DNA from: Burkholderiaceae bacterium | GTDB taxonomy: Bacteria > Pseudomonadota > Gammaproteobacteria > Burkholderiales > Burkholderiaceae_C | Direction: 5' to 3' | Length of the DNA: 64,000 nucleotides | NCBI GenBank assembly: GCA_004323695.1 | Contig: SCRU01000150.1 | Span: 1-64,000, forward strand | Translations under genes and position numbers: made by a program | Shown: in pieces, positions 21,893 through 32,124 of the stretch | Numbering within the stretch: position 1 is the first letter of the stretch | Layout of the letters: every line of letters starts with the position of its first letter | Notes under the pieces: generated by a model | Database searches by the model: none | What the model saw: only the letters and a program-made list of their open reading frames with translations | What the model was told of the DNA's origin: nothing

Positions 21893-23014
21893 TCAGCCGT
21901 TGTTGTCCTGTGCCGCCGAGGTAAAACTGATGGCGGTTCTGGGATCGGACTCGACCCAGCGCCGTACACGCTCCGCATCGGCAAAGCGGCTGAGCGATCC
22001 CGCGGAGTCGAGGAATACCATGATCAGGTTGCGCCCGGCAACCTTGGCCTGCATCAGCAGGCAGTGTCCCGCTTCATTGATGAAGCCCGTCTTTGACAAC
22101 CCGATATCCCAGCCCGGGTTCTTCACGAGCCGATCGGTGTTGTGGAACTGCACCACGCTGCGGCCCATGTCGACGTCCATGCCGTGCGAGGTGGTGACTT
22201 CGCGCAACAACGGGACCTGGTAGGCCACGTTCGCCAACAGGGCCAGGTCGTGCGCGCTGGACTGGTTGTGAAACGACAACCCCGTGGGCTCCACATAGTG
22301 GGTACTCGTCATGCCGATCATTTTTGCCTTGGCATTCATCACCGCGACGAACGCAGGCACCCCGCCGGGATAGGTTCTCGCGAGCGCGTGCGCCGCCCGA
22401 TTCTCACTCGCCATCAGCGCCAGATGCAGCATTTCGCCGCGGGTCAGCGTGGTCCCGACCCGCAGGCGCGAGCGACTGTGCTTGATGGTATCGACATCGT
22501 CCTGCGTAATGGTGATCATCTGGTCCATCGGCAAGCCGGACTCGCTGATGACCAGGCCCGTCATCAGCTTGCTCAGCGACGCAATGGGCAACACGGCGTC
22601 GTCGTTCTTGCTGAACAGCACCTCGTGCGTGTCCTGGTCCATCACCAGGGCCGCGCCCGATCTGAGATCCAGCGGCCCCTGTTTCGCGTGCAGTCCATCC
22701 AGTTCACCGAAAGACTGAGGGGCCGGTGTATATGCCACGCGCACGATGGACCGGCGCTTCGCACTGGCCACCACCTTGACCCTGTGGCCGTTCTTTCGCG
22801 CACGAGGAACGATTCTGGCAATCACGCGCTTTGAGGTCGCCCGATCGCGCTTGGCAATATGGACGGAATGCGTGTGCTTTTTCACAACGGGTTTCTTCGC
22901 GCTGGCTGCCTGCGCCACAGGAAAAACCAGACTACTCGCGAACAACACGGTCAAAAAAAACTGGAGCAGGCGTTTCAAAATATGACCTGGTTGGAGGTTT
23001 GCACAGCGGGACAT
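21893..23014 (-). CDS. pbpG: D-alanyl-D-alanine endopeptidase (PBP7/PbpG)
   Basis: Periplasmic peptidoglycan DD-endopeptidase of the S11 family. ATG 23014 (MSRCANLQPG) is preferred over ATG 23041 because GGAGATAACGCC gives a good ribosome binding site and the likely promoter would place transcription start at about 23041. The 373-residue protein has a signal peptide to about residue 35 (FPVAQA), a basic linker of about 60 residues, and then SxxK (ASLSKLM), SxN (ASENRAA) and KTG (LSKTGF) motifs in order. Confidence 0.92.
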   Translation of the reverse strand: MSRCANLQPGHILKRLLQFFLTVLFASSLVFPVAQAASAKKPVVKKHTHSVHIAKRDRATSKRVIARIVPRARKNGHRVKVVASAKRRSIVRVAYTPAPQSFGELDGLHAKQGPLDLRSGAALVMDQDTHEVLFSKNDDAVLPIASLSKLMTGLVISESGLPMDQMITITQDDVDTIKHSRSRLRVGTTLTRGEMLHLALMASENRAAHALARTYPGGVPAFVAVMNAKAKMIGMTSTHYVEPTGLSFHNQSSAHDLALLANVAYQVPLLREVTTSHGMDVDMGRSVVQFHNTDRLVKNPGWDIGLSKTGFINEAGHCLLMQAKVAGRNLIMVFLDSAGSLSRFADAERVRRWVESDPRTAISFTSAAQDNNG

Positions 23015-23047
23015 GGCGTTATCTCCGATACGCTTGAACAAACCCCG

Positions 23048-23075
23048 AGTGTATCCAAATGAAAAGATCGCGCAA
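23048..23075 (-). promoter_or_regulatory. Candidate sigma-70 promoter of pbpG
   Basis: On the minus strand TTGCGC (23070-23075), a 16-base spacer and TACACT (23048-23053). Each box has four of six consensus bases. Supports the downstream start chosen for pbpG. Confidence 0.45.
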
Positions 23076-23130
23076 GATCAAATACTTGGAGAATTTTCAT
23101 AAACTGGTATCGAGGTTTTAGGTGTTTACC

Positions 23131-24669
23131 CTAGCCCTGGGCGGCCACCGCGTCAGATTTACTCTGTAACTTGTTGAGCGCATTCAGATAAGCCTTGGCG
23201 GAAGCCACCACGATATCGGGATCGGCCCCGACACCGTTGACGACGCGACCGCTGTTTTGCAGGCGGATGGTCACCTCGCCCTGGCTCTCGGTGGAACCGC
23301 TGATGGCATTCACCGAATACAGCACCATTTCGGCGCCGCTCTTGACGTGGGTCTCGATGGCCTTGAGCGAGGCGTCCACCGGACCGTTGCCATCAGACTC
23401 GCCTGTGACTTCCTTGCCCTGCGCGGTAAAGACGACGGTGGCCTGCGGGCGTTCACCCGTTTCACTGTGCTGTGCCAGCGAGATGAACATGTACTTCTCA
23501 TGGTCGCGCGCGATGCTTTCATCGCTGACCAGCGCGAGAATGTCCTCGTCGAAAATGTCGCTCTTGCGGTCGGCCAGTTCCTTGAACCGGGCAAAGGCGG
23601 TGTTGATGTCCGCCTCGCTGTCCATCGCGACACCGAGTTCCTGCAGGCGCTGCTTGAATGCATTGCGGCCGCTGAGCTTGCCCAGCACGATCTTGTTGTT
23701 GGTCCAGCCCACGTCTTCGGCACGCATGATTTCATACGTGTCACGCGCCTTCAGCACGCCATCCTGATGAATCCCCGAAGCGTGCGCAAATGCGTTCGCG
23801 CCAACCACCGCCTTGTTCGGCTGGATCACGAAGCCGGTGGTCTGGCTGACCATGCGGCTGGTGGCGAGGATGTGCCGTGCATCCACGCCAACCTCAAGGC
23901 CAAAGTAGTCCTTGCGGGTTTTCACCGCCATCACGATTTCCTCCAGCGAGCAGTTGCCGGCGCGTTCGCCCAGACCGTTGATGGTGCACTCCACCTGACG
24001 GGCGCCGCCGATCTTGACCCCTGCGAGCGAGTTTGCCACGGCCATGCCCAAGTCGTTATGACAGTGCACCGACCAGACCGCCTTGTCGCTGTTGGGAATA
24101 CGCTCGCGCAGGGTTCTAATGAAGTTGCCGTACAGCTCGGGAATGGCGTAGCCCACGGTGTCGGGAACATTGATGGTGGTGGCGCCTTCGGAAATCGCGG
24201 CTTCGAGGACACGACACAGAAAATCCACGTCACTGCGGTAGCCATCCTCGGGGCTGAACTCCACGTCGCCCACCAGGTTGCGCGCGAAGCGCACCGAAAG
24301 CCGGGCCTGCTCGAACACCTGGTCGGGCGTCATGCGCAGCTTCTTTTCCATGTGCAGCGCGGACGTGGCGATGAAAGTGTGAATGCGCGCCCGCGCAGCC
24401 GGCCGGAGCGCCTCCGCCGCGCGCGCAATGTCCCGGTCGTTGGCACGCGACAGGCCGCAGACGGTCGACTCCTTGATCACGTTGGCGATCGCCTGCACGC
24501 ACTCGAAGTCGCCGTTGGAACTGGCCGGAAAGCCGGCCTCGATCACATCGACCTTGAGCCGCTCTAGCTGCCGTGCGATACGCAGCTTCTCGTCACGCGT
24601 CATCGACGCGCCAGGCGACTGCTCGCCATCGCGCAAAGTGGTGTCGAAAATAATCAGTTTTTCGGCCAT
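23131..24669 (-). CDS. leuA: 2-isopropylmalate synthase, short form
   Basis: First committed step of leucine synthesis: acetyl-CoA plus 2-oxoisovalerate. At 512 residues it has the HMGL-like TIM barrel starting at [17 protein letters not shown], the [16 protein letters not shown] metal-binding segment and a C-terminal LeuA dimer/allosteric domain (about 385-500). This is the E. coli-type class. An AGGAG site precedes the ATG. It lies 41 bases downstream of a second, longer leuA in the same direction. Confidence 0.93.
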   Translation of the reverse strand: MAEKLIIFDTTLRDGEQSPGASMTRDEKLRIARQLERLKVDVIEAGFPASSNGDFECVQAIANVIKESTVCGLSRANDRDIARAAEALRPAARARIHTFIATSALHMEKKLRMTPDQVFEQARLSVRFARNLVGDVEFSPEDGYRSDVDFLCRVLEAAISEGATTINVPDTVGYAIPELYGNFIRTLRERIPNSDKAVWSVHCHNDLGMAVANSLAGVKIGGARQVECTINGLGERAGNCSLEEIVMAVKTRKDYFGLEVGVDARHILATSRMVSQTTGFVIQPNKAVVGANAFAHASGIHQDGVLKARDTYEIMRAEDVGWTNNKIVLGKLSGRNAFKQRLQELGVAMDSEADINTAFARFKELADRKSDIFDEDILALVSDESIARDHEKYMFISLAQHSETGERPQATVVFTAQGKEVTGESDGNGPVDASLKAIETHVKSGAEMVLYSVNAISGSTESQGEVTIRLQNSGRVVNGVGADPDIVVASAKAYLNALNKLQSKSDAVAAQG

Positions 24670-24710
24670 GAAGGGCTCCTGGTGGCGGTATTTTAAGCGT
24701 GGCCCGGGAC

Positions 24711-26450
24711 TCAGGCGGCCACGCCGACGGCGCTGGCAGCGGCCGGTGGCACTGCAGTTTCACGATCCCGCGGCAGCGGTACCGCCAGCACGCCCGCGCG
24801 CCGCATGCCCGAGACAATGGCCCTCAGCGACGCCGTGACAACATTCGCGTCCATGCCGACGCCGAACAGGGTTTGCCCGCCGGCGATGCACAACTCGATG
24901 TAGGCCACCGACCTGGCATCGGCCCCCGCGCCCACTGAATGCTGGCGGTAGTCGAGAATGCGAACATCCCGCCCCGTCGCCTGATTCAACCCCTGAATGA
25001 AGGCATCGATCGGCCCGGTCCCGTGGCCTCGCAGCGTCAAAGGGCCATCACCCAGATCGAGGTCTGCCACCAGCGCAACGCCGCACGAGGCGCCGCCGCC
25101 GTCGGACGCTTCGATCACCTGACAGCGCAGTGCATCGATGCTCATGAGGCCGTATTCGCGCTCGAACATGTGCCAGAGATCCTGCGCCGTGAGTTCCTTG
25201 CCCGACGCATCCATGACCGCCTGCACTGCGTGGCTGAACTCGATCTGCAGGCGCCGCGGCAATTCGAGGCCGAATTCGCTCTCCAGCAAATACGAGATGC
25301 CGCCCTTGCCCGACTGGCTGTTCACGCGGATCACCGCCTCGTAGCTGCGCCCGAGATCCTTCGGATCGATGGGCAGATAAGGCATGTCCCAACGCTGCCC
25401 TGGCGCGCGCGCCGCAAACGCCTTCTTGATGGCGTCCTGATGGGATCCCGAGAACGAGGTGTACACCAGGTCGCCCACGTACGGATGGCGTGGATGCACC
25501 GGCAACTGGTTGCAGTGTTCCACGGTGCGGCGCACCTCGTCGATGTCGGAGAAATCGAGCCGCGGGTCCACCCCCTGGGTGTAGAGATTGAGCGCAACGT
25601 TGACCAGATCCACGTTGCCCGTGCGCTCGCCATTGCCGAACAGGCAACCTTCGATCCGGTCCGCCCCCGCCATCAGGGCAAATTCGCCTGCGGCCGTGCC
25701 GGTGCCGCGATCGTTGTGCGGGTGCACCGACAGCACGATGGCGTCGCGCCGCGCGAGATGGCGATGCATCCACTCCATCATGTCCGCAAAGATATTCGGA
25801 GTGGAATGCTCCACCGTGGACGGCAAATTCACGATGCACTTGTGCTCAGGCGTCGGCTGCCACACCTCGGTGACCGCATCGACCACGCGTTTGGAGAATT
25901 CCAGTTCGGTGCCCGAGAACATTTCCGGCGAATACTGGAATGTCCAGTGCGTTCCGGGTTGCTGTGCAGCAAGCTCGCGAAACAAGCGAGCATTGGCCAC
26001 CGCCAGTTCGACAATGGCGTCCTCGTCCATGCCCAGAACCACGCGGCGCATCACCGGGGCGGTGGCGTTGTATAGATGCACGATGACCTGCCTGGCGCCG
26101 CGCAGCGCGTCGAAGGTGCGGCGAATCAACGGCTCGCGCGCCTGCGTCAGCACCTGGATCGTGACGTCATCGGGAATCAAGTTGCCCTCGATCAGCCGGC
26201 GCACGAAATCGAATTCGATTTGCGACGCAGATGGAAACCCGACCTCGATTTCCTTGAAGCCGATCTTCACCAGCATCTCGAACATGCGCAGCTTGCGCAC
26301 GATGTCCATCGGCTCGATCAACGCCTGGTTGCCGTCCCGCAGATCCGTGCTGAGCCAGATCGGCGCTTTCGTCAGGATCACATCCGGCCACGTCCGGTCG
26401 GTCAGATGAACCGGTTTGAACGGTGAATATTTGCTGGCGGGGTTTTTCAT
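24711..26450 (-). CDS. leuA: 2-isopropylmalate synthase, long form (second copy)
   Basis: Same reaction as the downstream gene, but of the 560-580 residue class known from actinobacteria and Burkholderia. At 579 residues, [16 protein letters not shown] opens the barrel, [16 protein letters not shown] is the metal segment, and an extended C-terminal regulatory domain ends in an Ala-rich tail. Identity with the 512-residue copy is clearly low, so this is not a recent duplication. Preceded by AAGGAG and by a complete leucine attenuator. Confidence 0.92.
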   Translation of the reverse strand: MKNPASKYSPFKPVHLTDRTWPDVILTKAPIWLSTDLRDGNQALIEPMDIVRKLRMFEMLVKIGFKEIEVGFPSASQIEFDFVRRLIEGNLIPDDVTIQVLTQAREPLIRRTFDALRGARQVIVHLYNATAPVMRRVVLGMDEDAIVELAVANARLFRELAAQQPGTHWTFQYSPEMFSGTELEFSKRVVDAVTEVWQPTPEHKCIVNLPSTVEHSTPNIFADMMEWMHRHLARRDAIVLSVHPHNDRGTGTAAGEFALMAGADRIEGCLFGNGERTGNVDLVNVALNLYTQGVDPRLDFSDIDEVRRTVEHCNQLPVHPRHPYVGDLVYTSFSGSHQDAIKKAFAARAPGQRWDMPYLPIDPKDLGRSYEAVIRVNSQSGKGGISYLLESEFGLELPRRLQIEFSHAVQAVMDASGKELTAQDLWHMFEREYGLMSIDALRCQVIEASDGGGASCGVALVADLDLGDGPLTLRGHGTGPIDAFIQGLNQATGRDVRILDYRQHSVGAGADARSVAYIELCIAGGQTLFGVGMDANVVTASLRAIVSGMRRAGVLAVPLPRDRETAVPPAAASAVGVAA

Positions 26451-26484
26451 CTTGCTCGAATCTCCTTGCTTAAAACCAGCAACC

Positions 26485-26523
26485 CAAAACAGAAACGGCC
26501 CGTTGCTGGTGCATACGGGCCGT
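26485..26523 (-). terminator. Attenuator terminator of leuA
   Basis: On the minus strand ACGGCCCGT (26515-26523), an 11-base loop and ACGGGCCGT (26495-26503) give a perfect 9-base stem, followed by TTTCTGTTTT (26485-26494). It ends 35 bases before the leuA start. Confidence 0.85.
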
Positions 26524-26610
26524 TGTGATGGTGTGCGCGTGCGCTACCGTCTCCGCCCGTAGGGGGATAGCAGTAGCGCCAGCGAAATGTTTTTCATGTC
26601 GCGAACTGTA
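26514..26610 (-). promoter_or_regulatory. Leucine attenuator: promoter, 1:2 stem and antiterminator
   Basis: Minus-strand -10 box TACAGT sits at 26605-26610, only 7 bases before the leader ATG, so the leader mRNA may be leaderless. GCGCTAC within the Leu codons (26573-26579) pairs with GTAGCGC (26541-26547). TACGGGC just after the Leu codons (26555-26561) pairs perfectly with GCCCGTA (26514-26520), which overlaps the terminator's first arm. Ribosome stalling at Leu codons would free TACGGGC and block termination, as in enteric leu and trp operons. Confidence 0.75.
26544..26597 (-). CDS. leu operon leader peptide, 17 residues
   Basis: Peptide MKNISLALLLSPYGRRR has four leucines in five positions (LALLL), encoded CTG GCG CTA CTG CTA. 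Two of these are CTA, normally rare in high-GC genomes and therefore sensitive to charging level. Its stop lies 20 bases before the terminator stem. No Shine-Dalgarno sequence is seen, in line with a start at or near the mRNA 5' end. Confidence 0.8.
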   Translation of the reverse strand: MKNISLALLLSPYGRRR

Positions 26611-26659
26611 GCACAAGTTTCAGGCAGGGTGGGCATCCGTAGCGGATATTGCGGGCGTG

Positions 26660-27475
26660 CTACTTGTGCAACCCACGTTCTTCCGGCTCGTCGGTGGAGG
26701 TGCTGATCAGGCTGGTGCGCACCCCCTTGGCCTTGCGCCAGCCATACACCGCGTAGCCGCTGAAGCCATAGATGACGAAGAGGCCGAACAGGACGGTCGC
26801 AGGCTGAATGTTGATGATGGCGATGCCCAGTGCAATCAGCACGATGACCGCGAACGGCACGCTTTTTTTCATGTGCACGTCCTTGAAACTGTAGAACGGA
26901 ACGTTCGTCACCATCGTCAATCCCGCGTAGAGCGCCAGCGCGAACATGGGCCAGGCGACCTCGGGGCCGGGGATGCCGACATCGGTCATGACCCAGATGA
27001 ATCCGGTGACCAGCGCTGCGGCCGCCGGCGACGGCAGGCCCTGGAAATAGCGCTTGTCGATCACGTGGGTGTTGACGTTGAAGCGCGCCAGCCGAAGCGC
27101 CGCGCAGGAGCAATAGACGAAGGCGGCGATCCAGCCCCAGCGGCCCAGCCCCTTCAAGGCCCACTCATAGGCGATCAGCGCGGGCGCGGCGCCGAACGAC
27201 ACCATGTCCGAGAGCGAGTCCATCTGTTCGCCAAAGGCGCTTTGCGTGTTGGTCATGCGCGCCACGCGGCCGTCCAGGCTGTCGAGCACCATGGCAAAGA
27301 ACACGCCGATGGCCGCCATGTCGAAGCGGCCGTTCATCGCCATCACGATCGCGTAAAACCCGCCAAACAGCGCCGCCAGCGTGAACAGGTTGGGCAGGAT
27401 GTAGATGCCCTTGCGGCGCTTGCGCACCACCACCGCCTCGCCTGGAGAAAAGTCGGAATCCGAACCATCATGCAT
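26660..27475 (-). CDS. pssA: CDP-diacylglycerol--serine O-phosphatidyltransferase
   Basis: Makes phosphatidylserine from CDP-diacylglycerol and serine, the step toward phosphatidylethanolamine. The 271-residue membrane protein has about seven helices. The CDP-alcohol phosphotransferase signature DG-x2-AR-x8-G-x3-D-x3-D appears as DGRVAR then FGEQMDSLSD. It lies between ilvC and leuA, a common betaproteobacterial order. The ATG is almost flush with an AT-rich repeat, which forms its leader. Confidence 0.93.
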   Translation of the reverse strand: MHDGSDSDFSPGEAVVVRKRRKGIYILPNLFTLAALFGGFYAIVMAMNGRFDMAAIGVFFAMVLDSLDGRVARMTNTQSAFGEQMDSLSDMVSFGAAPALIAYEWALKGLGRWGWIAAFVYCSCAALRLARFNVNTHVIDKRYFQGLPSPAAAALVTGFIWVMTDVGIPGPEVAWPMFALALYAGLTMVTNVPFYSFKDVHMKKSVPFAVIVLIALGIAIINIQPATVLFGLFVIYGFSGYAVYGWRKAKGVRTSLISTSTDEPEERGLHK

Positions 27476-27480
27476 ATATA

Positions 27481-27529
27481 AAGCCTGTAGCCCTTATAGG
27501 TATTAAGATGATAGCTATTGAATTAATAG
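27481..27529. repeat. AT-rich interspersed repeat copy
   Basis: AAGCCTGTAGCCCTTATAGG followed by GATAGCTATTG and AATTAATAG. On the opposite strand the core TATAAGGGCTACAGGCTTT is shared, with small changes, by the copies at 39412-39455 and 47072-47120. It lies directly in front of pssA. Confidence 0.6.
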
Positions 27530-27624
27530 TATGCCAGTGTTTCCCGCAAGCCGGTTCGCCGTGCCTGCCGTGCCCGGGCACATGGCGGCAAGTGTAAGAC
27601 AGCCGTGTGCGTGGCGGCCGCACC

Positions 27625-27650
27625 AAGCAAAAGACCACCCGAAGGTGGCC
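27625..27650 (-). terminator. Terminator of the ilvBHC operon
   Basis: On the minus strand GGCCACC-TTCG-GGTGGTC with a tetraloop, followed by TTTTGCTT, starting 20 bases after the ilvC stop. The UUCG-type loop and T run make it convincing. Confidence 0.8.
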
Positions 27651-27669
27651 TTCATCGGGGCGCCGCCTC

Positions 27670-28698
<1,029 letters not shown>

Positions 28699-28714
28699 TT
28701 AGCTGCAAATATCG

Positions 28715-28790
28715 CCGTTCGCGCTGAGCCTGTCGAAGGGCTCAAGCGGACCTTGCACGGCAAGGGCTTCGACAGACTCAGCCCGAACGG
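28715..28790. repeat. REP-like inverted repeat between ilvH and ilvC
   Basis: The left arm (28715-28740, CCGTTCG...CTGTCGAAGGG) pairs with the right arm (28764-28790, GGGCTTCGACAG...GAACGG) at most positions, with a 23-base loop. Words like CTGAGCCTGTCGAAG are frequent as palindromic repeats in Comamonadaceae and related genomes. It is transcribed within the ilv operon. Confidence 0.75.
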
Positions 28791-28816
28791 ACGGGAGTGG
28801 CTGAGCCCTGCACATC

Positions 28817-29308
28817 TCAAACCCGCAGGATTCTCTCACCCCGGCCGATGCCGCTGGCGCCGGTACGCACCGTCTCCAGAATGGCGCTGCGCTCCAGCGC
28901 CTCCAGGAAGGCATCGTTCTTGGACTGGTCGCCGGTCAGCTCGAGCGTATAGCTCTTGTCGGTCACGTCGATGATGCGGCCGCGGAAGATGTCGGCCATG
29001 CGCTTCATCTCCTCGCGCTCCTTGCCGACCGCGCGCACCTTGACCATCATGAGCTCGCGCTCCGTGTAGGAGCCTTCGGTCAGGTCCACCACCTTGACAA
29101 CCTCGATCAGGCGATTCAGGTGCTTGGTGATCTGCTCGATGACGTCGTCGGAGCCGGAGGTCTGGATCGTCATGCGCGACAGCGTGGCGTCCTCGGTAGG
29201 CGCCACGGTCAGCGACTCGATGTTGTAACCGCGGGCCGAGAACAGGCCCACCACGCGGGACAGGGCGCCCGGTTCGTTTTCGAGCAAAACGGCAATGATG
29301 TGTTTCAT
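28817..29308 (-). CDS. ilvH: Acetolactate synthase, regulatory (small) subunit
   Basis: ACT-domain subunit of 163 residues that activates the catalytic subunit and gives valine feedback inhibition. N-terminal ACT: HIIAVLLENEPGALSRVVGL; the C-terminal domain ends GRGERILRV. Lies 141 bases after ilvB and 130 bases before ilvC. Confidence 0.97.
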   Translation of the reverse strand: MKHIIAVLLENEPGALSRVVGLFSARGYNIESLTVAPTEDATLSRMTIQTSGSDDVIEQITKHLNRLIEVVKVVDLTEGSYTERELMMVKVRAVGKEREEMKRMADIFRGRIIDVTDKSYTLELTGDQSKNDAFLEALERSAILETVRTGASGIGRGERILRV

Positions 29309-29336
29309 TTGGAGATTCCTCTTTTCGCTGCCCTCC

Positions 29337-29358
29337 CCCGCGCACGGTAATGCGCGGG
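29337..29358 (-). other. Stable hairpin between ilvB and ilvH
   Basis: CCCGCGCA-TTACCG-TGCGCGGG on the minus strand, a perfect 8-base GC-rich stem just ahead of the ilvH ribosome binding site, without a T tract. Possible mRNA processing or stability element that sets subunit ratio. Confidence 0.5.
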
Positions 29359-29449
29359 CTTGGCAGACAATAGATTCGGCAATGGGAAAGCTAAATTGAT
29401 TGGGAACAGGATTTGGCGCCCGGGTGGCTGCGGTCTGACCCGCAAAGTC

Positions 29450-31261
29450 TCATAAATCTTCCGATCCGAGCAGCATTTCGGTGATGCCCTTGCCGGCCTG
29501 CACCATCGGGAACACGTTTTCCGTCGGGTCGGTGCGAAAGTCCATGAACACGGTGCGGTCCTTGAGCTTGCGCGCCTCGCGCAACGCGGGCTCCACGTCC
29601 TGCGGCTTCTCGATCAGCATGCCGACATGCCCGTAGGCCTCGGCCAGCTTCACAAAGTTGGGCAGTGCGTCCATGTAGCTGCTGCTGTAGCGCCCTGCAT
29701 ATTCCACTTCCTGCCATTGCCGCACCATGCCGAGGTAGCGGTTGTTCAGCGACACGATCTTGATCGGCGTGTTGTACTGCAGGCAGGTGGAAAGCTCCTG
29801 AATGCACATCTGCACCGATCCCTCCCCGGTGATGCAGAAAACCTCGCTGTCCGGCCGGGCCATCTTGATGCCCATGGCGTACGGAATGCCCACGCCCATC
29901 GTGCCCAGACCGCCCGAGTTGATCCATCGGCGCGGCTCGTCAAAGCGGTAATACTGCGCCGCCCACATCTGGTGCTGGCCCACGTCGGAGGTGATGTAGG
30001 TGTCGGCATCCTTGGTGAGGTTCCACAGCGTCTCGACCACGTGCTGGGGCTTGATCACATCTCCGGTACCGCGGCTGTACTTGAGACAGTCGCGCCGGCG
30101 CCATCCCTCGATCGTGTCCCACCAACTGCCCAGCGCCCTGGCGTCCGGCTTGACGGGCGACTCTTTGATCATGCCGATCAACTCGGCCAGCACGTCCTTC
30201 ACGTCGCCCACGATCGGGATGTCGACCTTCACGCGCTTGGAGATGCTCGACGGATCAATATCGATGTGGATGATCTTGCGTTCGTTCTGCGCGAAATGCC
30301 TGGTGTTGCCAATCACGCGGTCGTCGAAACGCGCGCCCACCGCCAGCAGCACGTCGCAGTTCTGCATCGCGTTGTTCGCCTCGACCGTGCCGTGCATGCC
30401 CAGCATGCCGAGGAACTTGCCGTCGCTGGCCGGGTAGGCGCCCAGGCCCATCAGGGTGTTGGTCACCGGGTAACCGAGCATGTCGACCAGGGTGCGCAGC
30501 TCATGCGAAGCGTTCGCGATCACCACGCCACCGCCGGTGTAGATGTAGGGCCGCTTGGCCGCCAGCAGCAGTTGCAGCGCCTTTCGAATCTGGCCGCCGT
30601 GCCCCTTGCGCACCGGGTTGTACGACCGCATCTGCACGGTTTCGGGATAACCCGTGTACGGTGTCTTCTTGAAGGAAACGTCCTTGGGGATATCCACCAC
30701 CACGGGGCCGGGCCGACCGCTGCGTGCGATGTGAAAGGCCTGCTTCATCACTTCGGCCAGATCCCGCACGTCCTTCACCAGAAAGTTGTGCTTCACGATC
30801 GGGCGCGTGATCCCGACCGTGTCGCATTCCTGAAACGCATCGAGACCGATCGCGTGCGTCGGCACCTGGCCGCTGACGATCACCATCGGGATGCTGTCCA
30901 TATAGGCCGTCGCAATGCCGGTGACCGCGTTCGTAACCCCGGGCCCGGAAGTGACCAGCGCCACGCCGACGTCGCCCGTGGCCCGAGCGTAGCCGTCCGC
31001 CGCATGAACCGCGGCCTGCTCGTGCCGCACCAGAATGTGCTGGATCGTGTCCTGCTTGTAGAACGCGTCGTAGATGTAGAGCACCGCTCCGCCGGGATAA
31101 CCCCAGACGTACCTGACGTTTTCGGCCTGCAGCGCCTTCACCAGTATTTCGGCGCCCATCAACTCCTGCGGACCACCCGGCGTGGCGCCCGGCGACTTGT
31201 GGGCGGCGGCCGTCGCGGCTGCGGCCGATGCGATTTCAGCTTTGGAGATTTCCATGATCAA
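29450..31261 (-). CDS. ilvB: Acetolactate synthase, catalytic (large) subunit
   Basis: ThDP/FAD enzyme condensing pyruvate with pyruvate or 2-oxobutyrate. At 603 residues it opens with an Ala-rich N-terminal extension, then GAEILVKALQAENVRYVWGYPGG (given in part: AENVRYVWGYPGG) and catalytic Glu in RHEQAAVHAADGYARATG. The FAD-binding middle follows, and the ThDP motif starts GEGSVQMCIQELSTC, with Glu in place of the usual Asp of GDG. First gene of ilvBHC, diverging from the sigma factor gene. Confidence 0.97.
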   Translation of the reverse strand: MIMEISKAEIASAAAATAAAHKSPGATPGGPQELMGAEILVKALQAENVRYVWGYPGGAVLYIYDAFYKQDTIQHILVRHEQAAVHAADGYARATGDVGVALVTSGPGVTNAVTGIATAYMDSIPMVIVSGQVPTHAIGLDAFQECDTVGITRPIVKHNFLVKDVRDLAEVMKQAFHIARSGRPGPVVVDIPKDVSFKKTPYTGYPETVQMRSYNPVRKGHGGQIRKALQLLLAAKRPYIYTGGGVVIANASHELRTLVDMLGYPVTNTLMGLGAYPASDGKFLGMLGMHGTVEANNAMQNCDVLLAVGARFDDRVIGNTRHFAQNERKIIHIDIDPSSISKRVKVDIPIVGDVKDVLAELIGMIKESPVKPDARALGSWWDTIEGWRRRDCLKYSRGTGDVIKPQHVVETLWNLTKDADTYITSDVGQHQMWAAQYYRFDEPRRWINSGGLGTMGVGIPYAMGIKMARPDSEVFCITGEGSVQMCIQELSTCLQYNTPIKIVSLNNRYLGMVRQWQEVEYAGRYSSSYMDALPNFVKLAEAYGHVGMLIEKPQDVEPALREARKLKDRTVFMDFRTDPTENVFPMVQAGKGITEMLLGSEDL

Positions 31262-31406
31262 CCTTTGTGATTTTCTCTAACGAAAAACCTTGGGTGCCCC
31301 TGGTGCGAACTCTTGTGGAGCCGACTCGGAACTTGAGGCCAAAGCCATGGGCGAACTGCTTGCGTCGCCGGACCGTGACCCGTTTGCCTTTTGACTTGCA
31401 GCGCAC

Positions 31407-31435
31407 ATTATTGCACCGCAACACGGGGAAGTCAG
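31407..31435 (-). promoter_or_regulatory. Candidate promoter of the ilvBHC operon
   Basis: On the minus strand CTGACT (31430-31435), a 17-base spacer and AATAAT (31407-31412), leaving a leader of about 140 bases before ilvB. I found no leader peptide rich in Ile, Val or Leu in that leader. The rest of the 296-base divergent gap shows nothing else I can name. Confidence 0.45.
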
Positions 31436-31557
31436 CCGTCTGGGACAAAAAAATTTGCCCGACAATGCATAATTCGCCGGCAAGCGCATTGAAAAAGAAC
31501 AAGGCGCACTCCCTGCGAGGCAATACTCATCGCACAGCCGCCATGGCTTGATCCCTC

Positions 31558-32124
31558 TTGGCCACCGAACAAGAACTCTCAGACTTCCTCAAGAGCGTGG
31601 AAAAACGAGCCTTCAAACGCTCCGTGTATCACGTACGCAACGAAGAATCCGCGCTCGACATCGTGCAGGACAGCATGATGAAGCTGGCCGAGCATTACGG
31701 CGACAAGCCCGCGCAGGAACTGCCGATGTTGTTCCAGCGCATCCTGTCCAACTGCACGCTGGACTGGTTTCGGCGCCAAAAGACGCGCAACGCCCTGTTT
31801 TCCAACATGAGCGACTTCGAGATCGCGGGAGACGACGGAAATTTCGATCCGCTTGAAACTTTGCAAATTGCCGAAGACTCAGAGCGCACGGAGAGCGCCG
31901 AAGACACCATGGGACGGGCCCAGGTCTTTGTCCAGATTGAAGCTGAAATACAGGAATTACCGCCACGTCAACGACAAGCCTTCCTGATGCGTTACTGGGA
32001 GGAGATGGACGTTGCCGAAACCGCAACGGCCATGGGTTGCTCGGAAGGCAGCGTCAAGACGCATTGTTCACGGGCAGTCCAGACCTTGAGTCGGGCGCTC
32101 AAGGCAAAGGGAATACGACTATGA
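31558..32124 (+). CDS. RNA polymerase sigma factor, ECF type
   Basis: Sigma-70 family protein of 188 residues with only regions 2 and 4. Region 2 is EESALDIVQDSMMKLAEHYG with LDWFRRQKTRN; region 4 is LPPRQRQAFLMRYWEEMDVAETATAMGCS (quoted in part: EGSVKTHCSRAVQTLSRAL). The only reasonable start is TTG 31558, since family similarity begins at ATEQELSDFLKSVEKRAF. Overlaps the DUF3619 gene by ATGA. The regulon cannot be read from sequence. Confidence 0.88.
   Translation: MATEQELSDFLKSVEKRAFKRSVYHVRNEESALDIVQDSMMKLAEHYGDKPAQELPMLFQRILSNCTLDWFRRQKTRNALFSNMSDFEIAGDDGNFDPLETLQIAEDSERTESAEDTMGRAQVFVQIEAEIQELPPRQRQAFLMRYWEEMDVAETATAMGCSEGSVKTHCSRAVQTLSRALKAKGIRL

Noticed and set aside
29391-29453. 20-codon frame overlapping the ilvB stop by ATGA
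   Set aside because: MRLCGSDRSHPGAKSCSQSI has no Ile/Val/Leu codon run and no conserved feature; probably chance.
31236-31523. Leader peptide or attenuator upstream of ilvB
   Set aside because: No short frame rich in branched-chain residues and no terminator with a T run was found between the candidate promoter and ilvB.
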